A stretch of DNA of 64,000 nucleotides. Source: Pithys albifrons albifrons. Its lineage: Eukaryota; Chordata; Aves; Passeriformes; Thamnophilidae. Made by a program: the position numbers and the translations under genes. This document shows positions 48,901-61,989 of this stretch, piece after piece. Where the stretch lies: positions 25,409,224-25,473,223 of the forward strand of contig NC_092463.1 in assembly GCF_047495875.1 (NCBI RefSeq). The letters run 5' to 3'. Position 1 is the first letter of the stretch; every line of letters begins with the position of its first letter. The notes beneath the pieces were generated by a model. The model saw nothing but the letters and a program-made list of their open reading frames with translations, was not told the DNA's origin and ran no database searches.

Positions 48901-51368
48901 CAGTTTGTCAAGAAATCCCTGTAACAGTGTTGAGGCAGCTTGAATGATGAAGTGCAAGTGTCATAAACAATTGCACAAATGGCAAAGTGAAGGCAAGGGC
49001 TGAATATAGAATCCTAAAGGTTTTAGGATGTTTCTACTGGTGTAGGTGTATTCTAGTATTTTTAATAACAAAAGACTGCAGATGGAGACATTTAGCTAAA
49101 ACCATAGGTAATGTAAATAACATTTAATTTATATATATTTTTATGATCACTTCTCTGTCTTCCATACATGTGTAAATAGCAAATAAACATTTCAAATTTT
49201 GAATTTATTTAATATATGTAGTAAATGATAAATACAAAGATGGCACGTTTTTCAAATCTTTAATATTTAACTGATCTTTAAGTACTTTACTGCTATAGTT
49301 CAGTGTGTTTCTCTGCCTAATTCCATTTAATAAATGAACATGAACTGTTGGCTTTCTTACTGCAAAATTAATATGGAAAAGTCAGAATAAAATAAGCTTT
49401 GGAATGAAATAATTACTTGGTAAGAGTAATTGAAGCTGGTCTCTTTTTTTCCGAAGCTTCATTCCTCATATTTTCATGTAACAGCAGGGTTTCTGCCTGA
49501 CTGGACCTCTTGATTTGATTTTTTTTAAGAGTTGCATTTACAGCTGCATTGAAACCTAATAGGATTTGGGAGTCTAATTCTTTTAAGCTCATTTGAAAAT
49601 CCAAATCTTTTCTTTTGAGAGGTGTTTTATTTCAGTAGTAGACAAAGTTGATTAACCTGGATAGCAGCAACTCCTTTGAACCAGATCTCTAAGCAGGAAA
49701 GGCACTTGTTGAAGTAAGACTGGCAAATGCAAATACAGTATTAAAAACAGTGTTTGGTCTTCATATCCTGGAGGCATTAGGCAGACAAACATCATTACAA
49801 GGTGTATCCAGCATACTCTGTCAAACACCTTAGGTTATTTGGTCCCTATCAATGGGAGAGAGAGTGGGATAGATGTACAGGAAGGACTTTAAACAGAAGG
49901 AAAATTGTCTAATCCGTCTCCTCCTCCCCCCTCCCCCATGTTTAAGTAATTTGGTTTTTGTTTGGTTTTCTTTTTACAGTTTTCTGGAAATTTAAGTTAG
50001 GAGGAGTAGTCCGTGTTTTCTTGAGTGCTTTTTTGCTTGCTTTTAAGCCATGCAATTTGCATTCCCATGTTACTAAAATAAACAATTAATGCTCAGAGGT
50101 AATTTCAACTATTTAAGGACTAGTAAATGTCTTGACTTTAAACCATAATATTTTAAAGTGCTTAAACCTTCCTTTCTCTGAAGTCTCTTAAGGTTGAAAT
50201 ATTATCTGAGGCCACAGTATATGCTCTGTGTTTTGCACCGCCTTGATTTGGTGTTTCAGATGTTAACAAAGACTATATTAAAAAGCTAATGATGGGAAGT
50301 AGTCAAATAGTGTTAGTTTCAAGGAAACATTCTACAAGTTAAAGTACTCCAAGGGAATGCACTTGCTGCAACCAATGAAGCCAATTTTCTCTGCTAGTTG
50401 GAGAAATTAATGGTGTGCTTATGTAGTGTTGGGCTTGGAAGTTTGGAGGGAAGTTGCTTGGTTGACAATATGGAGAGGAGAACTTTGTGTGAAGAGAAGA
50501 CCAAAGGAAAGTTAAGTGTGTGTAAGATGAGATACCAGATAACCTCAGCTTCCTCTAGTATGCCTGTAGAAATCAGGAGGACATAGGAACAGCCAGGAAG
50601 TTAAGACTTGGGAAGATTTCTATCTGTTTCTGCTCACACAACCATCTGCCCATACCCGTGTTTTATGAAACATGCTGAAAAGAAAATGTAAAATGTCTTT
50701 GCAGGGTGTGTGCAGCCCCTCTTGCTTTCATCATTACACAGTTCAAAGAGGAGAACACAGTATTCAGAACAGTTTGACTTCAGTGGACCTCTGGGAGTAA
50801 GGAACAGCCACCAGGGAAACTCAGAGAAACTGATGTTAGTTTTGAAGACAGTATGGTTGAATTGTTGGCTTTGGTCTCCTTGGCACTTAAAACCCATGTA
50901 ACCTGATATTTTTCATCTCATGAAAATATAGCTGCAGACCAGTGACCAGCTAGTTGAGGGTATGCAAAATGCCATGTAATGAACCGTTCCCCAGTGGAAA
51001 TTTTTAAGAGTGTTTCCCCACCTAGTACAGTGTTTCAAACTTCAGTCTCTAATGTTTTTAGTCTCTGAGCTCTCCCTTTTCTACCAGCTGATAATACTAA
51101 AAATACACCCCTGAATCTGAAAGACAGATTGGATTGTTTGCTTCATATGCTTCTGACTTAATTAAATGTTGTGGGGTTGCCTTAGAAAACCTTGTTTAAT
51201 TTTAGTGGAAGCTAATGAAATCCTTAGGAGTTTTCATGCGCTGTGCTGAATATGCAAGCTGAAAGCTAGCAAAATTCCTATAAATTTTCAAACAGTTGCG
51301 TAATTTAAAGAAAGAATATCCTTGCAATATAGTTTTAGTTTAAAAGGAACAAATTAAAATTTCTCTGT
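45475..51368. other. SLC25A21 intron 1, first part
   Basis: After the CpG island this is AT-rich intron. No repeat family, exon or RNA gene is recognised. Short frames (46001-46252, 47389-47583, 50398-50586 and others) are unsupported. Confidence 0.55.
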
Positions 51369-52405
51369 AGAATCATGGAATCATAAAATGGTTTGAGCTT
51401 GGAAGAGACCTTAAAGATTATTTAATTTCAATCCCCCTGCTATGGACAGGGATGCCACTCATTAGACCAGGTTGTTCAGTGCCACATCCAGCCAGGCCTT
51501 GAATGCTTCCAGGGATGGGGCATCCACAACCTCTCTGGACAACCTGTTCCAGCATTTCACCAGGCCCTGAGTAAAGAATTTCTATACACCATTTGATCTG
51601 AAACTTCTCTCCTTCAGTTTAAAGCCATTGCCCCTTGTCCTGTCACTATCAGTCCATATAAAAAATCTCTCTTCCTCCTTTTCATAAGCCTTCTTAAGGT
51701 AATGGAAGGCCACAATAAAGTCTCCCAAGAGTCTTTTCTTGTCCATGCTGAACAACCCCAACTCTCTCAACTTAACTTTGTAGGAGAGGTGCTCCAGTTT
51801 ATTATCATCTTAGTGGCCCTCCTCTAGGCCTGCACTAATAGGTCTACATCTTTCTTGTGCTGAGGATCCCAGAACTGGATTGCAATACTCCAGGTGAGGT
51901 CTCACAAGAGCAGAATCACCTCCAGCAGAATCACTTCCCTCTACCTGCTGGCCATACTTCTTTTAATGCAGCCCAGGATATGATTGGCCTTTTGGGTATA
52001 TTGAGCGTTACTGGCTCATGTCCAGCTTTACATCCCCAGGAATCCCAAAGTTCTTCTCTGGAAGACTGCTCTCACTGACTTCTTGTCCAAGTATCTACTC
52101 ATGTCTAGGATTGCTCTGACACAGCTGCAGCACCTTGCCTTTGAACTTCATGAGGTTCTCATGGGCCTGCTTCTCAAGTTTGTGTAGGTTCCCCTGGATG
52201 AGATGCCATTCCTTTGTTGTGTCAACTGCAGGGCTCGGCTTCATGCTTTCTGCTGAGGGTGCACTTGATTTCGCTGTCTGTGTCATTGATGAAGACTTTG
52301 AAGAGCACTGTTCCCAAGACAGAGCCCTGATGGACACCACTCATCACCAGCCTCCACCTAGATAGAGAGCCATTGACCAAAACTCTCTGGCTATGTCCAG
52401 AGAGT
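51369..52405 (-). mobile_element. CR1 LINE, about 1 kb, minus strand
   Basis: The left edge is the inverted 3' end (AGAATCATGGAATCATAAAA, then GGAAGAGACCTTAAAGATTA). Reading on the minus strand, the 3' UTR is preceded by ORF2 residues RELGLFSMDKKRLLGDFIVA with FHYLKKAYEKEE and, further 5', by LEKQAHENLMKFKGKV, which is the region after the reverse transcriptase core. Frameshifts and stops are present. Its 5' end faces the next CR1 copy. Confidence 0.93.
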
Positions 52406-52529
52406 GTTTAGAGTGAACTGATTTTGTTTGTTCAAGCCATTGCAGTGCACTAACAAGTTATGAACACTCATTTGGAACTCTTAAATGTGTTCCAAGCTAT
52501 GTGGGTTTTTAAAATGTAACAACTTTTAT

Positions 52530-53552
52530 GTGGGAACAGGTGCACTCTTGGCTGGGTTAGGAACTGGCTGTATGGCCGGGCCTGGAGAGTGGTTGTGTGT
52601 GGTGCTGCATCCAGCTGGCAGACAGTCACTAGTGCTGTACCCCAGGCATCAGTGTTGGGCCCAGTCCCGTCTAATATCTTTATTGATAATCTGGATGAGG
52701 GGATCGAGTCCACCATCAGTACATTTGCAGATGGCAGCAAGTAGGGGAGAATGTCAATCTGTTGGAGGAAAGAAGAGCGGAATCCAGAGCTATGATGTGC
52801 GACAAGACCAAGTGCAAGATCCTGCACTTTGGCTGCAACACTCCCATGCAGCACTGCAGGCTGGGGACAGAGTGGCTGGAGAGCAACCGGGCAGAAAGCA
52901 GCCTGGGGGTTCTGATTGACAGGAAGCTGAACGTGAGACAGCAGTGTGCCCATGGCATCCTGGCCTGTATGAAGAATAGTGTGACCAGGAGGACCAGGGA
53001 AGTGATTCTTCCCCTCTACTCAGCACTAGTTAGGCTGCACCTTGGTACTGTGTCCAGTTCTGGGCCTCTAAATTTAAGAGGCATATTTAGGTGCTGGAGC
53101 ATGTCCAAAGCAGGGCAACGAGGCTGATGAAGGGAATGGAGCACAAGCCCTGCGAGGAGTGGCTGAGGGAGCTGGGGTTGTTCAGCCTGAAGGAGAGGAG
53201 GCTCAGGGGAGCCCCTATTGCTCTGTACAACTACCTGAAAGGAGATTGTAGCCAGGTGGAGGTTGGTTTCTTCTCCCAGGCAACCCAATAGGACAAGAGG
53301 GCACAGTCTTAAGCTGTGCCAGGGGAGATTTAGGTTAGACATTAGGAAGAAATTCTTTGCAGAGGAAGTGATCGGACATTAGAATGGGCTGCCCAGGGAA
53401 GTGGTGGATTCAGTGTCCCTAAAGGTATTTAAGAAGAGACTGGATGTGGCACTCAGTGCCAACTTTGTCTAGTTGGCAAAGTGGCGTTGGGTCATAGGTT
53501 GGACTCTGATCTCAGAGGTCTTTTCCAACCAAGTTGATTCTGTGATCCTGGG
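52530..53552 (+). mobile_element. CR1 LINE, about 1 kb, plus strand
   Basis: Starts within ORF2: [14 protein letters not shown] then STFADGSK, the reverse transcriptase catalytic motif, which here reads FADG where CR1 elements usually have FADD. The following [28 protein letters not shown] and [14 protein letters not shown] are typical, and the element closes with AGGTCTTTTCCAACCAAGTT and GATTCTGTGAT. Several frame breaks occur (for example near 52743). It is inactive. It is inverted relative to the copy immediately to its left and covers the same part of the element. Confidence 0.94.
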
Positions 53553-56500
53553 GTTAAGATATGATTTAATTTTTACATGTTCATGTAACAGTGACAGAAA
53601 CGAACTTAGAATTTTCATAACTTCTGACATGTCATGACAACTTTGTACGCTTACTACTTTCTGTAAAAACTGGGACCCTGAAAAGAAAAATATTTTGGTC
53701 TGTGGACTCAGAAATTGCTTACAACAAACTGTATGTTGAACTGGGGAGTTAAATTTCAGACTAAGCTAGTGTTGCCTTGCTCTGGTACTGACTCTTGGTT
53801 TAACAATCCTGCAGCAACTTCATCAGTCCCACTTTGTCTTTCTTCCAAGAGCAACACTGGGGAAAGTGAGTATTTGGCTCAGCTTTATTTAGTGTGGCAT
53901 GCTAGCCAATGGGGACAAAACTTCTTGTACTCAGAATCCTGTATGAGTGTGCAGTAAGATGCTTACCCTTCAGAGTTTGTATATATGGTGAGCGTGAGAG
54001 TTTTATGAAAGGTTATCAATTTTCTATTGTTTTTAGTGTAACAAGTTTGTTCTCAAAAAAACCCCAACCCTCCCCTCCTTTCCTATCCCCCCAAAATACC
54101 ACAATCCTATCAAAATGACCAACCTCAAACCTGGAAAACCGAGTAGTTATTTAAGCTCATTCGTTCTACTCTCCACAAGATGGCAGTGTAACACTACGAG
54201 ATGTTAAATGTGCTGTTTGCTAAGGGTCACGGATAAAAATGTGTGTTGAAGCTGTTGCAGATACGAAAATTAGCATGTGTAATTTTGGATGATAATATAT
54301 GAAATAAAAGCCCAAAGATGCAAAAAAAAGTAATGACCAATAAATGCTGATTTCATATGTGTACTGCAAACCCAATGGCACTGAATTTGACTTCTGTTGA
54401 ATCAACCACAAGAATTGCAAGTGGTCGTCAATAGTCATAAAGCTATCACATATAAATCAAAAGACTGGAGAGAAACTCCTGTCCTGGTATAATCAATATG
54501 CAAATCGCTACTGATTTCCACTGTGAGGAGTTTCGGTCTTGAATATTTTAATTTTACTATAGATTTTATGTGATATTGTAGAAATCTCATCAAACTCTCA
54601 AATGCCCATCTATAAGCAAAGTAAAGACTGCTGCGTTACACGTTGCTGTAAGCCTGTCTTAACTACCTTCAAGTATTCAAAGGAATGAGTCTTAAAGCAA
54701 AGCATAAAAGCTTAAAGATATATACTTCTTCAAAACAAACTATAAAATATTGTTGTCAGATTTTCAAGTTCAATAATGTTGTAAAATAGTATGTATTGTA
54801 CATGTAAAAGTAAGTAAGTAGTCAAAATGTTTATTACTGGAACATGCCTGTTGTAAAGTTTATGGGCAAAAAGTGCTGTGTCTGCAGAGGCACTTCTGAA
54901 GCTGTTACAATTTCCAGGGTTGTATTGGCATAAAGAACAACGATTTTTCATTACTGTGTTTATTGTTTCATCAGTTGTCCTTAGTGACTAATGTTCATAT
55001 AAAAATCCAAGTTAAATTGTCATAGTGCAAAAGCTTATTATGTAGTAAGAATAAACTTCTACTGTATAGCAACAAAGTATGTCTTTTGATAGCATTACAC
55101 ATGTTTCTGTGACAGTATTCTGGAAGAGAAAATGAAAACTGATTCTGGTTATTTCTGTGCATAGAATCTGGCATTTCTGCCTGTTAAGTGATGAAATTGC
55201 AAATTTTCTTTGAACTCTAGCTCAGTTTCTGTGAAGGTATCTTTGATGTCCTTTTTATACTTGTAAACATTTTTTTATGCTTGCTCCTTTTCTATTTCAT
55301 CTAACAGGGTGGGAGACACTTAAAATCATATCTCCAAAACTGGAGGAACTCATCTGTTACAAGACTGATCCTGAAATTCTCTCTGTAAAATGGTTCTATT
55401 AACCTAAACTGTTCCGTCTGGCCTAAGTATTATGATTAGGGTTGGTATGAATGAGAAGAGCTAGAAGGGCTTAGGACAAGTAGGAAAAACCCCTCCGTTT
55501 TCAGATAGCGATGTGGCTTCTAGGATATGGAAGTTTGGAAAATCAATATTGCTGTGAATGGATTATAGGGATGTCTCTTAAGTATTTTCAAGTATCCAAA
55601 TCTTGATTATAAAGGCCTTAAATCTGTTCTGCTTCAACTGCAGTTGAAAATCTGTAATTACTATTTTTCCCCTTGGAGGAAACGAACTGGCATTGCTGCC
55701 TGTGGAAATCATCACTAGTCCTGTTGATGGATAAAGTAAATCAGTACTGGTTTTTGTAATGAGAAGTTCTCACTCTCTGATACCTCATAATTATTTGTGC
55801 AATAAGGTGCTAAATATATCAGTCCTTTTAAGATAGTAGTTTCTCTGCTGAAAGTCTAGTTCAGGTCAACTGCTTTGCTAGTGTTTAAAGTTGAATAGTT
55901 GCAGGATAAGTACCTGCTGTTTTTCCTGCAGCGTGTCTTGTCCTGGGGACTCATTGCAATTAGATATATTTTCACCAACATCTGAAGGAGGTAAATAATG
56001 TTTCAGTTGTCTACAGTGGTGATTTTCTGATAAGAAAACAAGGTCATAGCTGCAGGAGTCTGAATGTGGTTGAGAAATCCCACCCATACAGTAGGCAAGG
56101 AAACATGGGAGTAATTGGCCTTTAGATCTGCTTCTCCATCACTGAACTCCACTGCTAACAGCTGCTTTTGTTTTTCCTCTGGATCATTTTCAGTCTGTCA
56201 GATTTTGTCAGTAAACATAGTTTATGGGTCATCTTTCAGTCTTTAGTCAATGGATCATTTCCCAGTTCAGGGTGCTACCCTAGTTTCCTGGGCTTTTTGC
56301 TGTTTTTATTCTACTGAAGTGTGCAGATGTGTGGTTGATGTCCCCAAACAGCAACACTTCCAAAAGAAAAGGAGAGCCTTAGTTGGAGAAAATTCTACTA
56401 ATTTCTGTTTATTTTACTCTCTCTTAGAGCCAGTTCTGAGTGGTTTTGCAAAAGGGTTAAATTTTGCTTCTTTTTCTATTTTCAGCACTTGTTTCTTAAT

Positions 56501-59500
56501 ATTTTGTTAGAGGGTTGATTTTCAAAATTAGTATATATATTTTGAATGTGTAGTAAATATCACTCAACTTTGTTTTTTCAGCTGGCTCCAAATACCATAC
56601 TGAACTTGGTAAAATATGAAGGAATGGTAAAAAACTCAACCCCCCCCCAAAAAAAAAAAATCAACAAAAAATTGTTCTGACTGCCATAAGCAGAGACAGA
56701 GAACCCAAATTTAACTCTTTGTTATGGATTCTGTGACATGTGGTGTCTCTTTCAGCTTGTGGAACTATGTGATTTAGTTTCAAAACTTGAAAGTTTCACT
56801 AAAACTTGAATTTAAATCTTACCCTCAGTGTTAAAGCTTGAAATGATGAATTGTAGATGCTTTGGGAACCTAAAACTTAAACAAATTTTAAAGATTGTGC
56901 TCATGATATTTAGATGAATTTTTGTATCTGAACCATGAAGTTGTGAGTGTTTGAGGCTGGTGATACACTGCCCTTTTTTGGATTGGTTGCCTGTACCTTC
57001 TCTACAGGCAGGTTTGCAATGCTGCTTTGCATGTCATGGTGTATACACGTGTCTAACCTAACCATGTGGCAACAAGTAGAAAACAAAGCATCAGGCTGTT
57101 TATAAGTTACTAGAAGAATTTATTTTCCAAAACATTACTATAGATGCTGATCAGTGGCAGCACCATCCTGTGTATACAGCCTGATTTTGTCAGAATTGCA
57201 TAATAGTGTGAAGAGGAGTGTTTGCTGTGTTCATGCTGCACGTTCAAAACACCGTGTCCATTTTGGGTGCTTCTGTGATCATATTCGTGGTAGCCCCTGT
57301 TGTCTCTGGCTTGCTGTACTAGTTCAACCTGGGAACTGTTCCTCATCAAAAAGAGTAGTCATGTAGAGGAATCAGCAGTATTCTGAGAATAAAAGACTCC
57401 TGGAAGAACACGAGAGCTTTGAGAGTCCTCATAGTTCTGCTCGTCATTAATTTCCAAGTCTGTGGTTACAGAGCCAAAGCAATGGAACTTCTAAGAAAGT
57501 ACTGTTTGTGCAAACAGGAGCTTCATTCTCTTCTGCTAAATGGGATTAGGATTCTGAAGGGGATTTGGGCTCTGGAATTAAGCAGGGTGAACATGGTGGC
57601 TGCCACTTACTTATTATGCCTCTATGAGTAAAAATTTTACACAGCAAAACTGTAACTCTAACTGGGTAATGAGATAGTCCTTGCTTAAAACAGTCTTTAT
57701 TGTATTTTCTTCTAAGCAATGAAGACAATAAGTATCAAGATGCAATCTGCTTTGACTGTCAGAGTATGATGACAAAAAGGAAACAAATCAATCTTTTCTG
57801 CTGCTTTTTAGCAAAATTTTCTCCTTTCTGCAAAATTACACTTTTTTATATGGTGAGAAATATAGCTTATTGTTTAGACATTTCTAAAAAGGAGGAAGAA
57901 AGCATGTGGGCTTTCTGCAAATATAAACCAATGAATGTTATTAGAGACTAAACTAAATGGAAAGAAATGTCTTATTTAGAGTATGAAACTCTTCTAAGTT
58001 AATGTCCATAAAGTTTAAATTAGTTCAGACTTTTCTTATTAGAATAAATGTTTCCTTTTAGAAAGCATGATAATCATAATCAAGACTAAATTTGTTCTGT
58101 TATTTATTTTCAAAATGGTTGTACATGTTTAGCAGACTTTTGATTTAAATCCCTAGGGATATATTGAAGACAGATGTTTGGATGACCTCATGTTTAAAGT
58201 AAAGTTATATTTGGACACTAGATTAAATTTTCCCTAAAATCTTTCCTTATATGTTGGATTGTGGAGCAGTGTAGAAAGTATTGAGAGATTCATATTGAAA
58301 ATGTACTGCTTTAATTTTGAAGTAAGTTGTTAGAGATTGGTAGATTTTATTTCAGGCAACCCTCAAAAGCACAAAATGTTTGACTATGAAACAGTATGTT
58401 TACAAATTAAATATTGTTTCTTGCTGCAGAGCTAAAAGGGAAAGAGACTTCTTTAAAAGTTCATTGATTTCAAAACCAAATTTACCATGTAATTTTTACC
58501 TTCCCTTCAAAACTTGTTAAAGACCATGGTAGACTATAAAATGTATCATCAGTTGAAGATTGCATAGTAGGATATTACAGTAGCTACTCTTTTTATTGCT
58601 TTCTGGTTTTGAACATATAGTAGTTTCTCTCAAGATTCAGTTAATGTCCTGGCATGGATGACTGTGAAGGGCTTCACATGTGATAGTGAACAACATTCTG
58701 GAAAGTCTCAGTATTTTATCATCATTATTATCAGTATTGACCTATTGAGAAGATGAAAAAGTCTCTTCAATCTTTTGAAATTTATGTAAGAAATACTGGC
58801 TTTTATTGTGTTTAGTTACATAACCAAGTAATTAATTGGTTTGCTGGACTTCTGCCATTTTTATTTGTAACTGAAATATTATACTAATAGATATATGCCT
58901 GTCACTGGCAGAATTCTTTGTGAGCTGATGCAAAGGTTGCACTAAAATATTAATCGCATGCTTGGCACTTTAGAAGCTTCTCATAAAATAACTACTTTAT
59001 CTGTCTCCTCTAATATCGTCTTGAAAGTCTTTTGCAGGATTTTTAGGCATCAGCAAAAGATCTTTTGGCTAGATCTTGAGAACATTTCTGTGGGACAGTG
59101 TTTTTCGTTATTTTCTGTCATTTGTGATTAGGAAGGCTGATGTAGGCAGCAGAGCTGAAATGTGTTTTATGTGGAGGTGACCTTGTTAAGTTTAGGCAGC
59201 ACATGCAGCGTTTTTCAGTAACCTCATTGAGGTCTGCTGGGTTAGAACTGGAGTAGCCTTCTCCTGGGAAAAATCTGAATTGCAGTTTTTGAAGCCTCTA
59301 ATGTAGGAGTGGATATTTGGTCAACAGTGGCATAAAAGTCATATCCCTACTTCATAAATAGAGTGAAAGGAGGAAATCTTATCTTATTCCTGAAAAAGAA
59401 GCATCCGTTTTGTCTTATTCTTTTAGGGCTTTTTGGTATTAGGTGATTCTTGGTAGACAATGTACATTAGGAATGGATAGTAACTGTTTTTCACAGTGTT

Positions 59501-61364
59501 GATCTAATCAAAACCTAACAAATGTATGCATGGTACCTATGTGATGCCATTTACCATAATCAGAAATTATTTTGCTTTTTTCATTAATTAAGATTTGGGA
59601 TATAGCTTATAACTGGAAAAAAACCACAAATATTCTTCTAAAAATCAATGAAAATTAACAGTTTTACATAAAAATATGACATCTGATAATTCACAAAGCC
59701 CATAAAATAAAATTTTGAAGTGGTACATAAATGGGACTTCTTTTCTGTATTTGTATGCATAGGGATTCATTCTATGTTTATAGACCTGGAAAATCTGTAA
59801 AATGTATTATCTACCCTGTCTTGAACTTTAACATTTGATATAACCTCTTCTGTAGCATTGTACTTATCTGAAATTCAAATATTTCTGGCAGCTAAGTAAT
59901 AAACAGAAGAACTGTACAAACTCTATACAAAAGTAGTTTTTGAAAATGAATAGAAAAAATTATTTAAAAACTAAAGGTTATACAAACATGGGTATGTTCT
60001 GAAGACTCCCAAGAAGCAAAAAGTTGTCACAAAATTTGAGTAGATAGCCCATAAACATCCTCTGAAAATGTCACTTGTAAATTGTTGGTATGAAGATCAG
60101 GAACAATGTAGAATGAACTGCTAAAAATGTTAGAGATAAAGCAGTTCTAGTGTTGTGGTTAGATATTGTCTAGACACAGACTTTCTAAGTTCAGAACTGT
60201 TCTTTAAAAGTATTGCAAGAATACTGAGAAGTTGATGCATAGCACTTTTAACTGGACTTGTCATTTGCTTACTCTTGCAGACCTAGAGTGAACACTTGAA
60301 ACTGGGCTGAAGTAACTTTGCAACAACTTTTATGCTTGTGTAGTATAATCTTACCTTTTGTTGTTTAATGGCTTTTTCCTGGTTTTCCCATATCAATGTA
60401 TACTTTCTTCAGTGCAGGGGAAAAATAATGGCCTTCTATTTTAAATAGAATACTGATTGCCTTGTCATGTAATACGTTATCACTTGCATATACAACATTC
60501 AAGGAGTTTTTTTATGATTATCTCTTTATGCTATTGAATCTTTTCACTGAAGACTTCAGGTAGTGTGCTGAGATTTGCAGGAGTAATTAGTCCTCTCTGG
60601 TGCCTTGAGACAGAAACCTGCAAGGAGAGTAGACATTTTTATTGGGATGCTATTAATGTTTTATGAAACTTGTAGAGAAGCAGGGAGAAAATCCTGAAAG
60701 GGAGGAGGAAGAGATGGTTTTAACTTCCCTAATGTGCTTTTTTGTTAAATTTTTATTTCCTCCTTGCCCTTTGTAGAAGTGTTAAGGACCCTAAAGAGTA
60801 AGTGCTATTCTGTTATTCGGATGGAGCTGTTTGCATCCTGTGTGGTGGATAAGGGTAACATCCTTCAGGGAAAACCCCTGCAGTCAAGTAGAGAGGATAT
60901 CACAGTTACTGCCAGCTCAATCCTAAACTGGGCTTTTTCTGTTCAGTCTAAATCTTGTTTACATCTAAATTTTTGTTTCCTACGTTTTAATTAATCTTTA
61001 TAATTGCAACTAGAACCTTAACTGCAAAACATGTGAAGAATTAAAAAATTTAGAGAGAATCAATGTTCTACAAATCTCTTATCAGGAATAGAGCTGAAAC
61101 CTTGTTTGGTGCAACTGGAATTAGGAATGCTTGCTTTGTCTTTATTTTGACTGCAAACTTTACTTTTTAAGAATTAAGTTCAGAGAGAGGAACAAATCAC
61201 CATATTTTATTTTGTATAATAATTGAACTGTAAAACTTGAACATATTTTTATATTTGCTAGTTGTTCTGTAAACATTTCAGTATTCAAGTTTGTAGTGTA
61301 AATGGATTTGACTATGGACAAGATTTAAACTGCTTGCATTCTGCATAAGCAAAACCTGGACACC
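53553..61364. other. SLC25A21 intron 1, middle part
   Basis: About 7.8 kb of AT-rich intron. A poly-C/poly-A junction at 56.64-56.66 kb is the only simple-sequence feature of note. Small frames on both strands (for example 57110-57349 minus) are not recognisable. Confidence 0.5.
61360..61364. repeat. Left target-site duplication of the 61.4 kb LTR
   Basis: ACACC immediately before the LTR TG end; repeated at 61985-61989. Confidence 0.85.
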
Positions 61365-61984
61365 TGTCTTGGTTTGAGATAAGCAACTGCCAACCCCCCC
61401 AAGCACAGAGAGAAAAGCCTCCCTCCTAACACCAGGGAAAGGGAGGAAAAGAGAGGGGAAAGGAAAAAAACACTTCAAACTGCGTTTATACTAAAACTAC
61501 ATATATTTTTCACAGAAAGAAAGAGACAATTAGAAGAGAGTACAAATATACACTCACACAAGTTTGCAACAACAAGTTCCTCACTTCTTAACGAACACAC
61601 AAACTTTACTGTCTTAACTACACATTATTTAAGAAGAAGCTTATTCCCCAGGGAGACAAACTCAGGCAGAAAGGAGAGACCCAGAACAACACATTTTACT
61701 TTCCTGAGGTACCCTGTGAGCCAGGGGTGGGCCTGGTCCTCTCCATCCCCCCTGGGACAGCATCGTGCGTCCTCCCAAGAGGAGGGCTGAGAAGCGACTG
61801 CCTTAACCACTCCCACACTGGTTCCTACTTCCCTGGAGATGATGTCATAATGTGGTATGGAATACAAAATTACTGGCTAGAAGAGGTCAGCTGTTAGCTC
61901 AGCCCAGCTCAAGTCAGCTGACAGCTTCGGCCTAATCCAAACTTCAGAGCCCAAATCTAGGCCCACCTAGGTGAACCCATAACA
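61365..61984 (-). mobile_element. Solo LTR of an avian ERVL-like retrovirus, intact ends
   Basis: 620 bp beginning TGTCTTGGTTTGAG and ending ACCCATAACA on the plus strand, flanked on both sides by the 5-bp repeat ACACC. No internal viral sequence is present, so it is a solo LTR left by recombination between two LTRs. Orientation is minus: read that way it has a TTCCATACC-ACATTATGACATCATC segment, like the promoter region of other bird ERVL LTRs. The perfect target duplication suggests it is younger than the 31.9 kb LTR. The frame at 61625-61867 minus is inside the LTR and not a gene. Confidence 0.9.
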
Positions 61985-61989
61985 ACACC
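61985..61989. repeat. Right target-site duplication of the 61.4 kb LTR
   Basis: ACACC immediately after the LTR CA end. Confidence 0.85.

Noticed and set aside
52468..53342. Frames antisense to the plus-strand CR1 (161, 108, 80 and 78 codons)
   Set aside because: They are shadows of the CR1 ORF2 sequence on the opposite strand.
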